Origin: an uncultured Clostridium sp.
GTDB taxonomy: Bacteria; Bacillota; Clostridia; Lachnospirales; Lachnospiraceae
Direction: 5' to 3'
NCBI GenBank assembly: GCA_900542035.1
Contig: UQMJ01000009.1
Coordinates: forward strand, 1 to 64,000
DNA: 64,000 nt
The notes beneath the pieces were generated by a model. The model ran no database searches. It was not told the DNA's origin and worked only from the letters and a program-made list of their open reading frames with translations. Below are positions 42,154 through 49,548 of the stretch, piece after piece. The position numbers and the translations under genes were made by a program. The first letter of the stretch is position 1; each line of letters starts with the position of its first letter.

Positions 42154-42195
42154 TGGTGTAACCTCAAAAAACGGGGGTTGCACCATTTTCTTTTA
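42154..42195 (+). terminator. Terminator of the rpsF operon
   Basis: A 12-bp stem (42154-42165 with 42174-42185, G-T pairs included), 8-base loop, then TTTTCTTTTA. Confidence 0.85.
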
Positions 42196-42331
42196 TAAAG
42201 GGAAAAGCAACCTTTGATGGCGATACCGTTTGACCGTCTCAGGAACAAATTGCCGGAATATAGAGATTGCAATGCTCATAGCTGCTATGGCCTTCCCTTC
42301 CTTACGAATTGGAAGAAAAGATGAAAAAACC
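42196..42331 (+). other. Intergenic DNA with no recognisable gene
   Basis: This stretch lies between the rpsR terminator and the hup promoter. Short open frames exist on both strands, but none has a ribosome site or a recognised protein pattern. A small palindrome (ATAGCTGCTAT, near 42279) is present. I see no defined feature. Confidence 0.4.
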
Positions 42332-42360
42332 TTGACAAATAAAACAGAAACAGATATAAA
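42332..42360 (+). promoter_or_regulatory. Promoter of hup
   Basis: Perfect TTGACA (42332-42337), 17 bases, TATAAA (42355-42360). The ATG is 73 bases downstream. Confidence 0.85.
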
Positions 42361-42432
42361 TGATAGGTACAGCAATATGACTGAAATGCCGTTAGGCAGC
42401 AAGAGAGATTGATTTTTAGGAGGAACACTAAA

Positions 42433-42708
42433 ATGAATAAGACCGAATTAATTGCAGCAGTAGCTGAAAAGGCAGAAATTTCTAAGAAAGATGCAGAGAA
42501 GGCTATCAAGGCTTTCACTGATGCAGTAGCAGAAGAATTAGTAAAAGGCGGAAAAGTACAGTTAGTTGGCTTTGGTACTTTCGAGGTTGGCGAGAGAGCA
42601 GCCAGAGAAGGCCGTAATCCGAAGAGCGGAGAGACCATGACCATTCCGGCATCCAGAACTCCTAAGTTCAAAGCTGGTAAGGCATTAAAGGATCAGGTGA
42701 ACGCATAA
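42433..42708 (+). CDS. hup: DNA-binding protein HU
   Basis: Nucleoid protein of 91 residues with the HU/IHF fold: MNKTELIAAVAEKAEISKKD, GFGTFEVGERAAREGRNPKS and IPASRTPKFKAGKALKD. It binds and bends DNA as a dimer with little sequence preference. ATG 42433 follows TTAGGAGGAACAC. A consensus promoter upstream fits high expression. The rqcP gene starts 4 bases after its stop. Confidence 0.97.
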   Translation: MNKTELIAAVAEKAEISKKDAEKAIKAFTDAVAEELVKGGKVQLVGFGTFEVGERAAREGRNPKSGETMTIPASRTPKFKAGKALKDQVNA

Positions 42709-42712
42709 TTCC

Positions 42713-42952
42713 ATGAGATTGGACAAATTTTTAAAGGTATCCAGACTGATTAAGCGCCGTACAGTTGCAAATGAGGCCTGTGATGCCGGCCGCATTTTAG
42801 TAAACGGAAAAGTTGCAAAAGCGTCTTTAAACGTAAAATGCGGAGACTGTATAGAGATTCAGTTTGGAAGCAAGTCGGTAAAGGTAGAGGTGCTGGATGT
42901 GCAAGAAACAGTAAAGAAAGATGAGGCAAAAGAACTTTACCGATATTTATAA
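42713..42952 (+). CDS. rqcP: S4-domain RNA-binding protein RqcP
   Basis: Protein of 79 residues consisting of an S4 RNA-binding domain (MRLDKFLKVSRLIKRRTVAN, AGRILVNGKVAKAS). It matches Bacillus YabO, renamed RqcP, which works with RqcH on stalled 50S subunits to add C-terminal alanine tails. Its place before yabP-yabQ-divIC is conserved from Bacillus to Clostridia. It is cotranscribed with hup, and the transcript should end at the hairpin that begins 25 bases after its stop. Confidence 0.93.
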   Translation: MRLDKFLKVSRLIKRRTVANEACDAGRILVNGKVAKASLNVKCGDCIEIQFGSKSVKVEVLDVQETVKKDEAKELYRYL

Positions 42953-42976
42953 TCCGTTTTGCCGCATAAAACCGAG

Positions 42977-43029
42977 AACCTCCTAATATACTTAAACAAA
43001 CATCAGATAAGTATATTAGGAGGTTTTTT
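42977..43029 (+). terminator. Terminator hairpin that also buries the yabP ribosome site
   Basis: An 18-bp perfect stem (42977-42994 with 43008-43025, 13-base loop) is followed by six T in a row ending directly at the yabP ATG. The 3-prime arm contains AGGAGG, the only ribosome site for yabP. Confidence 0.85.
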
Positions 43030-43314
43030 ATGGAAGAAAAGCTGGGCGGGCGGACGCATAAATTAATCCTTCAAAATAGAGGGAATGCCAGTATTACCGG
43101 AGTGACGGACGTGGTTTCCTTTGACGAGTGCCAGGTAATTTTAGATACGGATCAGGGCCTTCTGACGTTGAAGGGGAAAGGGCTTCACGTAAGCAGGCTT
43201 ACCATTGAAAAAGGAGAAGTGGATGTAGACGGCACAGTGGACAGCCTCTCGTATTCTTCTAATGAGTCGCTGAGAAAAGCTGGGGAATCTATGTTTTCCC
43301 GTTTGTTTAAGTAG
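43030..43314 (+). CDS. yabP: Sporulation protein YabP
   Basis: Protein of 94 residues of the YabP/YqfC family (HKLILQNRGNASITGVTDVVSF, ILDTDQGLLTLKGKGLHVSRL). In Bacillus it is made in the mother cell and is needed for spore formation. It begins exactly after a terminator-like hairpin whose 3-prime arm holds its AGGAGG, so transcripts entering from hup-rqcP would stop or remain untranslated. A promoter inside or just after the hairpin is expected but not recognised. yabQ follows 7 bases later. Confidence 0.93.
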   Translation: MEEKLGGRTHKLILQNRGNASITGVTDVVSFDECQVILDTDQGLLTLKGKGLHVSRLTIEKGEVDVDGTVDSLSYSSNESLRKAGESMFSRLFK

Positions 43315-43321
43315 GCCTGCT

Positions 43322-43714
43322 ATGGAAGGACTGCTGAGAGAACTTCATCTGACGGGAACCAGCCTGTTTACAGGCGTCTGGCTGATGATGAGCTACGACG
43401 TTCTTCGGGCTGTCCGAATCGTAATTCGTCATAATGATTTCTGGGTGGGGACGGAAGACTTTCTGTATTGGATTTATGCAGGGATTCTTTCTTTCCAGTT
43501 TCTTTACCAGGAGAATGACGGAATTCTGAGAGCCTATATCATAGGCGGTATATTTGCAGGAATGATACTCTATGATCGGTTTTTCAGTCAAATTTACATA
43601 AAACTATTGAAAAAAGCAATTCAATGGATTAGAATGAAACTATCTAGATGTCGGGTTAGAAATGAGGAAAAAAGTGAGAGCAACAAGACGGTCACGAGCA
43701 CAGAAAAAAGATAA
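43322..43714 (+). CDS. yabQ: Sporulation membrane protein YabQ
   Basis: Membrane protein of 130 residues with about three hydrophobic segments (near 14-30, 42-60 and 70-90) and a basic C-terminus. The pattern FTGVWLMMSYDVLRAVRI and TEDFLYWIYAGILSFQF matches YabQ, needed for spore cortex formation. Position between yabP and divIC supports the call. It has no clear ribosome site, so coupling to yabP is likely. Its last 53 bases overlap divIC. Confidence 0.92.
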   Translation: MEGLLRELHLTGTSLFTGVWLMMSYDVLRAVRIVIRHNDFWVGTEDFLYWIYAGILSFQFLYQENDGILRAYIIGGIFAGMILYDRFFSQIYIKLLKKAIQWIRMKLSRCRVRNEEKSESNKTVTSTEKR

Positions 43715-43997
43715 ATGGGGCAACCGGATGGCAATGCTGGGAATTACGATGGTAGTGCTTAGCCTTGCTGTGGTTGTGAATATTAAGGGAAGCTCTTTAA
43801 AGTCCATTGACCACGACTATCAGATTCGTCTGGACAGTCTCAATGCGATAAAGAAAGAAGAAGAAAAACGGGCCAAAGAACTAGAAGAAGAGCGTAAATA
43901 TGTCCAGACAAAAGAATATATAAAAGAAGTGGCAAAAGAAAAGCTGGGACTGGTAGATCCAGATGAGATTTTATTAAAACCTGGCAATGTGGAATAA
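43662..43997 (+). CDS. divIC: Septum formation initiator DivIC (FtsB-like)
   Basis: Small bitopic division protein of 111 residues: a basic cytosolic start (MRKKVRATRRSRAQKKDK), one membrane helix (about 23-40), a coiled coil (about 45-80) and the conserved KEYIKEVAKEKLGLVDPDEI. It acts in the divisome with DivIB and FtsL. It overlaps yabQ by 53 bases. The membrane helix also fits a start at Met23, but then the basic tail would be lost. Confidence 0.92.
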   Translation: MRKKVRATRRSRAQKKDKWGNRMAMLGITMVVLSLAVVVNIKGSSLKSIDHDYQIRLDSLNAIKKEEEKRAKELEEERKYVQTKEYIKEVAKEKLGLVDPDEILLKPGNVE

Positions 43998-44010
43998 ACA
44001 GCGCATCTTT

Positions 44011-44017
44011 TGTCGAA
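44011..44017 (+). promoter_or_regulatory. Spo0A box upstream of spoIIE
   Basis: TGTCGAA matches the Spo0A-box consensus TGNCGAA exactly. It lies 27 bases before the -35. A near match, TGACAAA, overlaps the -35 (44045-44051), similar to Bacillus Spo0A-activated promoters. Confidence 0.65.
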
Positions 44018-44043
44018 AAATTTGAAGGATTTATCTTCCTGAA

Positions 44044-44076
44044 TTGACAAATATTTCCCTCCAGCTTGTATATAAT
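44044..44076 (+). promoter_or_regulatory. spoIIE promoter with 21-base spacer
   Basis: Perfect TTGACA (44044-44049) and perfect TATAAT (44071-44076) are separated by 21 bases. The Bacillus spoIIE promoter is known for the same unusual spacing and requires Spo0A. Confidence 0.75.
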
Positions 44077-44102
44077 GTTACGCAGGTGAGGAGGGATTTT
44101 TT

Positions 44103-45515
44103 GTGCTTTTAAAACAAAAACCAGTCTGTCAGGATATGGCAGATGTAAATGTATATACAGCGAATCGGCTCAGTGAAATGGCCGCTTCTTTGGGACAGCT
44201 GGCCAGGGCGTTTTCTGATGAAGAGGAAGAAGGGCGGTTGTCCAAAGAAGATGCAAAAATGGCAATGCAGACGGCTGCGTCAATGGTGTGCGGAGACTGC
44301 GGCAGATGCAGTCTGCCATCAGATTGTGAAAAAGAAGACAGCTATTATCTGTATTACCTTCTCAGGGCATTTGAGCAGAACGGCAAAATACGGGACGAAG
44401 ATATGCCACGCCTTTTTTTGGAAACCTGCGGAAGAAAGGACGCTTATATGCGGCAGCTGAACCGGAACCTGGGGCGGGCGACGATGAATCTGACATGGAA
44501 GAACCGGTTTTTGGAGAGCAGGGATGCCGTTATCGTCCAGTTTCGGGAGTTGGCATTGATGCTGGAAGAATTTTCGCATCAGATGGAGAAGGCAGCTGAC
44601 GTAACCGGAACCTGGGCAGAAACCATCCGCAGGGCGTTCCGTTGGAAAAAGGCGGCAGTAGACAACCTGTTGGTGCTGGAATATGAAAATAAGCGCAAAG
44701 AGGTCTATCTGACGGTTCATATGACCGGCAATACCTGTATGACGGCCAGTGAGGCGGCAGGGATTCTGACAAAGATTATGGGAGGCCACGAATGGCATCC
44801 GGCCAGAGACAGCCGCAGTGTAATTGGACGCCAGCCGTCTGTTGTGCGGCTGGTAGAGGCGGGAAGCTATCAGATGCTTTACGGCGCAGCCTGGACGCCG
44901 AAAACAGGACAGGAGGTTTCGGGAGACAGCTACACCTTTGTCCAGAATCCAGACGGCCAGGCAATTATGAGTCTGTCTGACGGAATGGGAAGCGGTCAGA
45001 CAGCATCCAGGGAAAGCCGGAAAGTCATTGAACTGACAGAACAGCTTCTAGAAACTGGATTTTCTGCCAGGGCGGCCTTAAAACTGGTCAACACGATTCT
45101 TCTGCTGACCGGAAGCGAACAGCATCCGGCAACGTTGGATTTGTGCTGTATCGATTTGAATACCGGAGTGCTGGAGGCAATGAAGCTGGGAGCTGCAGCT
45201 GCTTTTATTAAAAATGAAGACGGAGTTGAACTTTTGCAGGCCAGTGACGTGCCTATGGGAGTTTTAAATCCGATTGAACCCGTACTGCTGTCCAGAAAGC
45301 TATGGGACGATAACCGGATTGTGATGGTCAGCGACGGAGTGCTGGACGGCCTCCCTGGAGAAGACAAAGAAGGCGTCTTGAAGGAATTTCTGGAAATGCA
45401 GCCGTTTTGTCCGCCAAAGGAGCTGGCAGGGCGGGTTTTAGAGTTCGCCTGTTCCTTTGAAGAAGAAATCAGGGACGATATGACAGTGCTGGCTGCTGGA
45501 ATCTGGAAAAAGTAG
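44103..45515 (+). CDS. spoIIE: SpoIIE-type phosphatase without membrane domain
   Basis: Serine phosphatase of 470 residues. Residues 1-240 match the central SpoIIE regulatory region (CGDCGRCSLPSDC; LTWKNRFLESRDAVIVQF), and 255-470 form the PP2C domain with the metal Asp motifs VSGDSYTF, LSDGMGSGQTA, MVSDGVLDG and RDDMTVLAA. In Bacillus, SpoIIE dephosphorylates SpoIIAA to activate sigma-F and is about 830 residues with ten membrane helices. Here none is encoded: the GTG start follows GAGGAGGG by eight bases and divIC ends only 105 bases upstream. Synteny (divIC-spoIIE-tilS-hpt-ftsH) confirms identity. Confidence 0.92.
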   Translation: MLLKQKPVCQDMADVNVYTANRLSEMAASLGQLARAFSDEEEEGRLSKEDAKMAMQTAASMVCGDCGRCSLPSDCEKEDSYYLYYLLRAFEQNGKIRDEDMPRLFLETCGRKDAYMRQLNRNLGRATMNLTWKNRFLESRDAVIVQFRELALMLEEFSHQMEKAADVTGTWAETIRRAFRWKKAAVDNLLVLEYENKRKEVYLTVHMTGNTCMTASEAAGILTKIMGGHEWHPARDSRSVIGRQPSVVRLVEAGSYQMLYGAAWTPKTGQEVSGDSYTFVQNPDGQAIMSLSDGMGSGQTASRESRKVIELTEQLLETGFSARAALKLVNTILLLTGSEQHPATLDLCCIDLNTGVLEAMKLGAAAAFIKNEDGVELLQASDVPMGVLNPIEPVLLSRKLWDDNRIVMVSDGVLDGLPGEDKEGVLKEFLEMQPFCPPKELAGRVLEFACSFEEEIRDDMTVLAAGIWKK

Positions 45516-45541
45516 AGGCAGTCTGGGATTGAGAGGAAATT

Positions 45542-46903
45542 ATGAAACATACAGTAGAAAAATATATAGAAACATACAGCATGATTCAGCAGAATGATAA
45601 CATGATTGCAGCCGTTTCCGGCGGCGCAGATTCTGTGTGCCTTCTGCATCTGCTGGTTCAGATCAGGACGGCAGATGGCATCAGACTGCGGGCGGTTCAT
45701 GTCCATCATGGACTGCGGGGAGAGGAAGCGGATCGGGATGCCGCGTTTACGGAAGAACTGTGCAGGAAATTTGATGTGCCATGCCGCATTCTCCATGCAG
45801 ACGTACGGGGGTATGCCAGAGAACACTCTGTTTCTGAGGAAGAGGCGGGAAGGATCCTGCGGTATCAGCTGCTGGAACAGGAAGCTCAGAGATGGGAGGC
45901 AGAAACTGGCGGGCAGAATGTGAAAATTGCGGTTGCCCATCATGGAGACGACAGTGCGGAGACCATTCTTTACAATCTGTTCCGAGGATCTGGTCTGGCG
46001 GGAATTGGCGGAATCCAGCCGGTAAGAGGCCGGATTATCCGTCCCCTTCTTTGTGTTACAAGGACAGAGATTCTGGAGTATTTAAAAAAACATGGGCTGG
46101 AATACTGCGAAGATTCAACCAATCAGACCGATGATTATACCAGAAACCGGATGCGCCGCATTATTTTGCCGGCCATTACAGAACAGATTAATCCAAAAGC
46201 CAGCCGGCATATTCTTCAGGCGGGAGAAAAAATCCGGCAGGCCCATGAATTTCTGTCAGACGCGGCTGATAAATGGCTGATAAGCCATAGAGGAGAGGAG
46301 AAAGGAACCTTTGTGCCGGCCTCTTTGGCACAGGAGCCGCCAATCCTGCAAAGTTACGTTTTTTGCCGCGTGTTGGAAGAAGCGGCAGGGACGAAGAAAG
46401 ATTTCTCTTCCTGTCATGTGGAAACGCTGATGGATCTTTTGGCGGGAACAGCAGGCAGAAAGGCGGATTTACCAGAAGGGATCCATGCGGTACGGGAGTA
46501 TGAGGGATTGCGGATAGAGAAGGCTGGAGAAAAGAAGGAAGAGTGTCCGCCTGAGCTGGAAATGACAGTATTTGCAGCAGAATCCGAGGAAAACCAGGAA
46601 TTTCCTAAAAACTGGTATACGAAATGGTTTGACTATGATAAAATAAAAGGTAAGCTGTCTGTGCGCACCCGAAAAACCGGTGATTACATTACCTTAAAGG
46701 GTGGAGGAAGAAAGAGCATAAAGGCATATATGATTGATGAAAAGATTCCGGCTGCCCAGAGAGAGTCGGTTTATTTGCTGGCAGAGGGAAGCCATGTTGT
46801 ATGGATCATTGGATATCGGATTAGTGAATATTATAAAGTAGGCCCGCAGACGACAACTATACTTCAAGTAAAAGTAAACGGAGGAGAACATCATGGAAGA
46901 TAA
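45542..46903 (+). CDS. tilS: tRNA(Ile)-lysidine synthetase
   Basis: Enzyme of 453 residues that modifies C34 of tRNA-Ile2 with lysine so that it reads AUA. The PP-loop AAVSGGADSVCLLHLL is near residue 22, HHGLRGEEADRDA follows, and DNA/tRNA-binding TilS domains make up the rest (LSVRTRKTGDYITLKGGGRK in the C-terminal domain). Cytosolic and essential in most bacteria. It overlaps hpt by 11 bases, keeping the Firmicute order tilS-hpt-ftsH. Confidence 0.96.
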   Translation: MKHTVEKYIETYSMIQQNDNMIAAVSGGADSVCLLHLLVQIRTADGIRLRAVHVHHGLRGEEADRDAAFTEELCRKFDVPCRILHADVRGYAREHSVSEEEAGRILRYQLLEQEAQRWEAETGGQNVKIAVAHHGDDSAETILYNLFRGSGLAGIGGIQPVRGRIIRPLLCVTRTEILEYLKKHGLEYCEDSTNQTDDYTRNRMRRIILPAITEQINPKASRHILQAGEKIRQAHEFLSDAADKWLISHRGEEKGTFVPASLAQEPPILQSYVFCRVLEEAAGTKKDFSSCHVETLMDLLAGTAGRKADLPEGIHAVREYEGLRIEKAGEKKEECPPELEMTVFAAESEENQEFPKNWYTKWFDYDKIKGKLSVRTRKTGDYITLKGGGRKSIKAYMIDEKIPAAQRESVYLLAEGSHVVWIIGYRISEYYKVGPQTTTILQVKVNGGEHHGR

Positions 46904-47423
46904 GATCCGCATTTTATTATCAGAAGAGGAAGTAAACGCAAGAATCAGCGAAGTGGCAGCTCAGATTAATGCAGATTACGCTGGAAAGCCGATCCATTTA
47001 ATCTGTATTTTAAAGGGAGGCGTATTTTTTACCTGTGAACTGGCAAAACGCCTGAATATGCCGGTAAGCATGGATTTCATGTCTGTATCCAGCTATGGAA
47101 GCGGCACAGAATCCAGCGGTGTTGTAAAGATTGTAAAAGACTTAGATGAGCCGTTAGAAGGCAAGAACGTTCTGATTGTAGAGGACATTATTGATTCTGG
47201 ACGCACCCTTGCTTACTTAATCGAGATTCTGCATAAAAGACAGCCAAACGAGATTAAGCTGTGTACACTTTTGGATAAGCCGGAACGCCGCGTCAAGAAA
47301 CAGGTTAAGGTGGATTACACCTGCTTTACCATTCCGGATGAATTCGTAGTCGGATACGGCCTGGATTATGATCAGAAATATCGGAATTTGCCGTACATCG
47401 GAGTAGTAGAACTGGAACAGTAA
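46893..47423 (+). CDS. hpt: Hypoxanthine phosphoribosyltransferase
   Basis: Purine-salvage enzyme of 176 residues making IMP or GMP from PRPP and hypoxanthine or guanine. The PRPP loop VLIVEDIIDSGRTL and the base-binding segment VDYTCFTIPDEFVVGYGLDYD are present. GGAGAACATC precedes ATG 46893, inside the end of tilS. In Bacillus, HprT and TilS also act together on the ftsH promoter; whether that holds here is unknown. Confidence 0.97.
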   Translation: MEDKIRILLSEEEVNARISEVAAQINADYAGKPIHLICILKGGVFFTCELAKRLNMPVSMDFMSVSSYGSGTESSGVVKIVKDLDEPLEGKNVLIVEDIIDSGRTLAYLIEILHKRQPNEIKLCTLLDKPERRVKKQVKVDYTCFTIPDEFVVGYGLDYDQKYRNLPYIGVVELEQ

Positions 47424-47435
47424 GGAGGCAATTCT

Positions 47436-49256
47436 TTGAAACAGCAGCAGTATAGAGGCTTTGGATTAATCCTGAGCGTTGTCCTTATGGTTATTGTGGT
47501 CAGCACACTGTTTAGCCGCAATAACGACGCGTTAAGTGAGCAGGAATATTATCAGGCCCTGGAGGCAGGGAATTATGAGCAGGTCTGGGTAAAGCAGAAT
47601 GAGGCGGCGCCTACCGGCAAAGTAGAACTGCATTATCCTGGAGGCGGAGTAAGCTCTGTTTATGTATCCGACGTAGTAGAAGCCCAGGACCAGTTAAAAT
47701 CAAGGGGAATCGATTATACCCTGTTTGACGTTCCCCAGGAAAACTACGTTCTTTCTATTTTTCTTCCGGTAATATTATCAGCTGTTGTCATTATGGTAAT
47801 TTTTAACATTATGAATATGCGGGCAGCATCCGGAGGAGGCAATGCCAAAATGATGAATTTTGGCAAGAGCAGAGCGAGGATGAGCCGAGACAACAAAGTC
47901 AACTTTGAGATGGTGGCCGGCTTAGACGAAGAGAAGGAAGAGCTGGAAGAAGTCGTGGACTTTTTGAAAAATCCAAGAAAATATACGGCTCTTGGAGCAA
48001 GAATTCCCAAAGGACTTTTGCTGGAGGGGCCGCCTGGTACGGGTAAAACCCTGCTTGCAAAGGCGGTAGCAGGCGAAGCGGGAGTTCCGTTTTTCTCCAT
48101 TTCCGGTTCTGATTTTGTAGAAATGTTTGTCGGCGTAGGAGCTTCCCGTGTCAGGGATTTATTTGAAAATGCCAAGAAGAACTCTCCTTGTATCGTATTT
48201 ATTGATGAGATCGATGCGGTTGCCAGAAGAAGGGGAACCGGTATGGGCGGCGGCCATGATGAGAGAGAGCAGACCTTAAACCAGATGCTGGTGGAAATGG
48301 ATGGATTCGGCGTCAACGAAGGCATCATCGTGCTGGCGGCTACCAATCGGGTAGATATTCTGGATCCGGCAATCCTGCGTCCAGGCCGGTTCGACCGGAA
48401 AGTTGTAGTGGGCCGTCCGGACGTAAAAGGCAGAGAAGAGATTTTAAAGGTTCATGTGAAAGATAAGCCTCTGGGAGAAGATGTAGATCTCCATCGGGTT
48501 GCCCAGACTACTTCCGGATTTACGGGAGCAGATCTGGAGAATCTGATGAATGAGGCGGCAATCCTTTCGGCCAGAGAGGACAGGAACTTTATCCGTCAGG
48601 CAGATATCGACAAAGCGTTTATCAAAATCGGCATTGGCGCAGAGAAAAAGAGCAAAGTGGTTTCGGATAAGGATAAAAAGATTACCGCTTACCACGAGAC
48701 CGGCCATGCAATCCTCTTCCATCTGCTGCCGGAAGTAGGGCCGGTACACACGGTTTCCATTATTCCGACTGGAAATGGAGCCGGAGGATATACTATGCCG
48801 CTGCCGGAACGGGACGATCTCTATATGACCAGGCGCCAGATGCTGGAAAATATTATGGTTTCCCTGGGGGGACGCATTGCGGAAGAACTGGTATTTGATG
48901 ATATTACAGCGGGAGCCTCCCAGGATATCAAACAGGCAACGGCTATTGCCAGGGCAATGGTTACCCAGTACGGAATGTCTGAAAAAGTGGGCATGATTAA
49001 CTACAGCAGCGACGAAGAGGAAGTATTTATCGGCCGCGATCTGGCTCATACCAAGAGTTACGGAGAATCCGTTGCAACAGTAATCGACAGCGAGGTAAAG
49101 CGGATTATTGATGAGTGCTATGCAAAGGCAAAGGCTATTATTATGGAAAATGAAAACTTCCTTCATGCCTGCAGCAAACTTCTGATTGAAAAGGAGAAAA
49201 TTGGTCAGGAAGAGTTTGAGGCCCTGTTTTCTTCCATGCAGCCGGAAGAGGCTTGA
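47436..49256 (+). CDS. ftsH: ATP-dependent zinc metalloprotease FtsH
   Basis: Membrane protease of 606 residues: two membrane helices (about 8-24 and 107-126) flanking a small outer domain, then the AAA module (Walker A GPPGTGKT, Walker B FIDEIDAVARRR, second region of homology around ILRPGRFDRK) and the zinc site HETGH. It degrades misassembled membrane proteins and some regulators. The start is TTG 47436, seven bases after AAGGAGG. It ends a conserved block starting at hup. Confidence 0.97.
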   Translation: MKQQQYRGFGLILSVVLMVIVVSTLFSRNNDALSEQEYYQALEAGNYEQVWVKQNEAAPTGKVELHYPGGGVSSVYVSDVVEAQDQLKSRGIDYTLFDVPQENYVLSIFLPVILSAVVIMVIFNIMNMRAASGGGNAKMMNFGKSRARMSRDNKVNFEMVAGLDEEKEELEEVVDFLKNPRKYTALGARIPKGLLLEGPPGTGKTLLAKAVAGEAGVPFFSISGSDFVEMFVGVGASRVRDLFENAKKNSPCIVFIDEIDAVARRRGTGMGGGHDEREQTLNQMLVEMDGFGVNEGIIVLAATNRVDILDPAILRPGRFDRKVVVGRPDVKGREEILKVHVKDKPLGEDVDLHRVAQTTSGFTGADLENLMNEAAILSAREDRNFIRQADIDKAFIKIGIGAEKKSKVVSDKDKKITAYHETGHAILFHLLPEVGPVHTVSIIPTGNGAGGYTMPLPERDDLYMTRRQMLENIMVSLGGRIAEELVFDDITAGASQDIKQATAIARAMVTQYGMSEKVGMINYSSDEEEVFIGRDLAHTKSYGESVATVIDSEVKRIIDECYAKAKAIIMENENFLHACSKLLIEKEKIGQEEFEALFSSMQPEEA

Positions 49257-49329
49257 GACTTGGAAAAAATGTATAAAAATATTTTGGAAAAAAGTTGAAG
49301 TTTGTGCACACTTTTTGGAAGGTGTATGC

Positions 49330-49440
49330 TATTATAATAAACGTAACCCCCCCCAATACATTATATAGTTTTTGCTACACCCCATAAGAAACGAAATACC
49401 TTCTCCTAAAAAGGCCAGCTACCCCGCTGGCCTTTTTACT
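49330..49440 (+). ncRNA. Candidate small RNA between ftsH and the GH13 gene
   Basis: A -10 element (TATAAT 49333-49338, or TGC-TATTAT 49330-49335) is followed after about 70 bases by a strong terminator. The approximately 95-base transcript would carry a C-rich start (eight C in a row near 49347-49354) and no open frame with a ribosome site. The -35 is weak. Confidence 0.3.
49408..49440 (+). terminator. Terminator upstream of the GH13 gene
   Basis: AAAAAGGCCAGC (49408-49419) pairs perfectly with GCTGGCCTTTTT (49426-49437) across six bases. It works in both directions and could end the ftsH transcript or a small RNA. Confidence 0.88.
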
Positions 49441-49548
49441 TGCCTGAAATCTGGGAAAAACAGGAGGAATCTATCTTTGCTCTGTACAGAAGCAGGAAGA
49501 TCATATAGAATAGAAGAAGATGGAAACACTTACATTTGAGGTTTAAGT

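Noticed and set aside
42217..42324. 35-codon frame upstream of hup
   Set aside because: No ribosome site, and it lies between a terminator and a promoter.
44996..45943. Long open frame antisense to spoIIE and tilS
   Set aside because: It is opposite two clearly identified genes, has no ribosome site and its translation is low in recognisable patterns; a codon-bias shadow.
47744..48346. 200-codon open frame antisense to ftsH
   Set aside because: Ser/Thr/Pro-rich translation typical of the reverse of an AAA domain gene, without a ribosome site.
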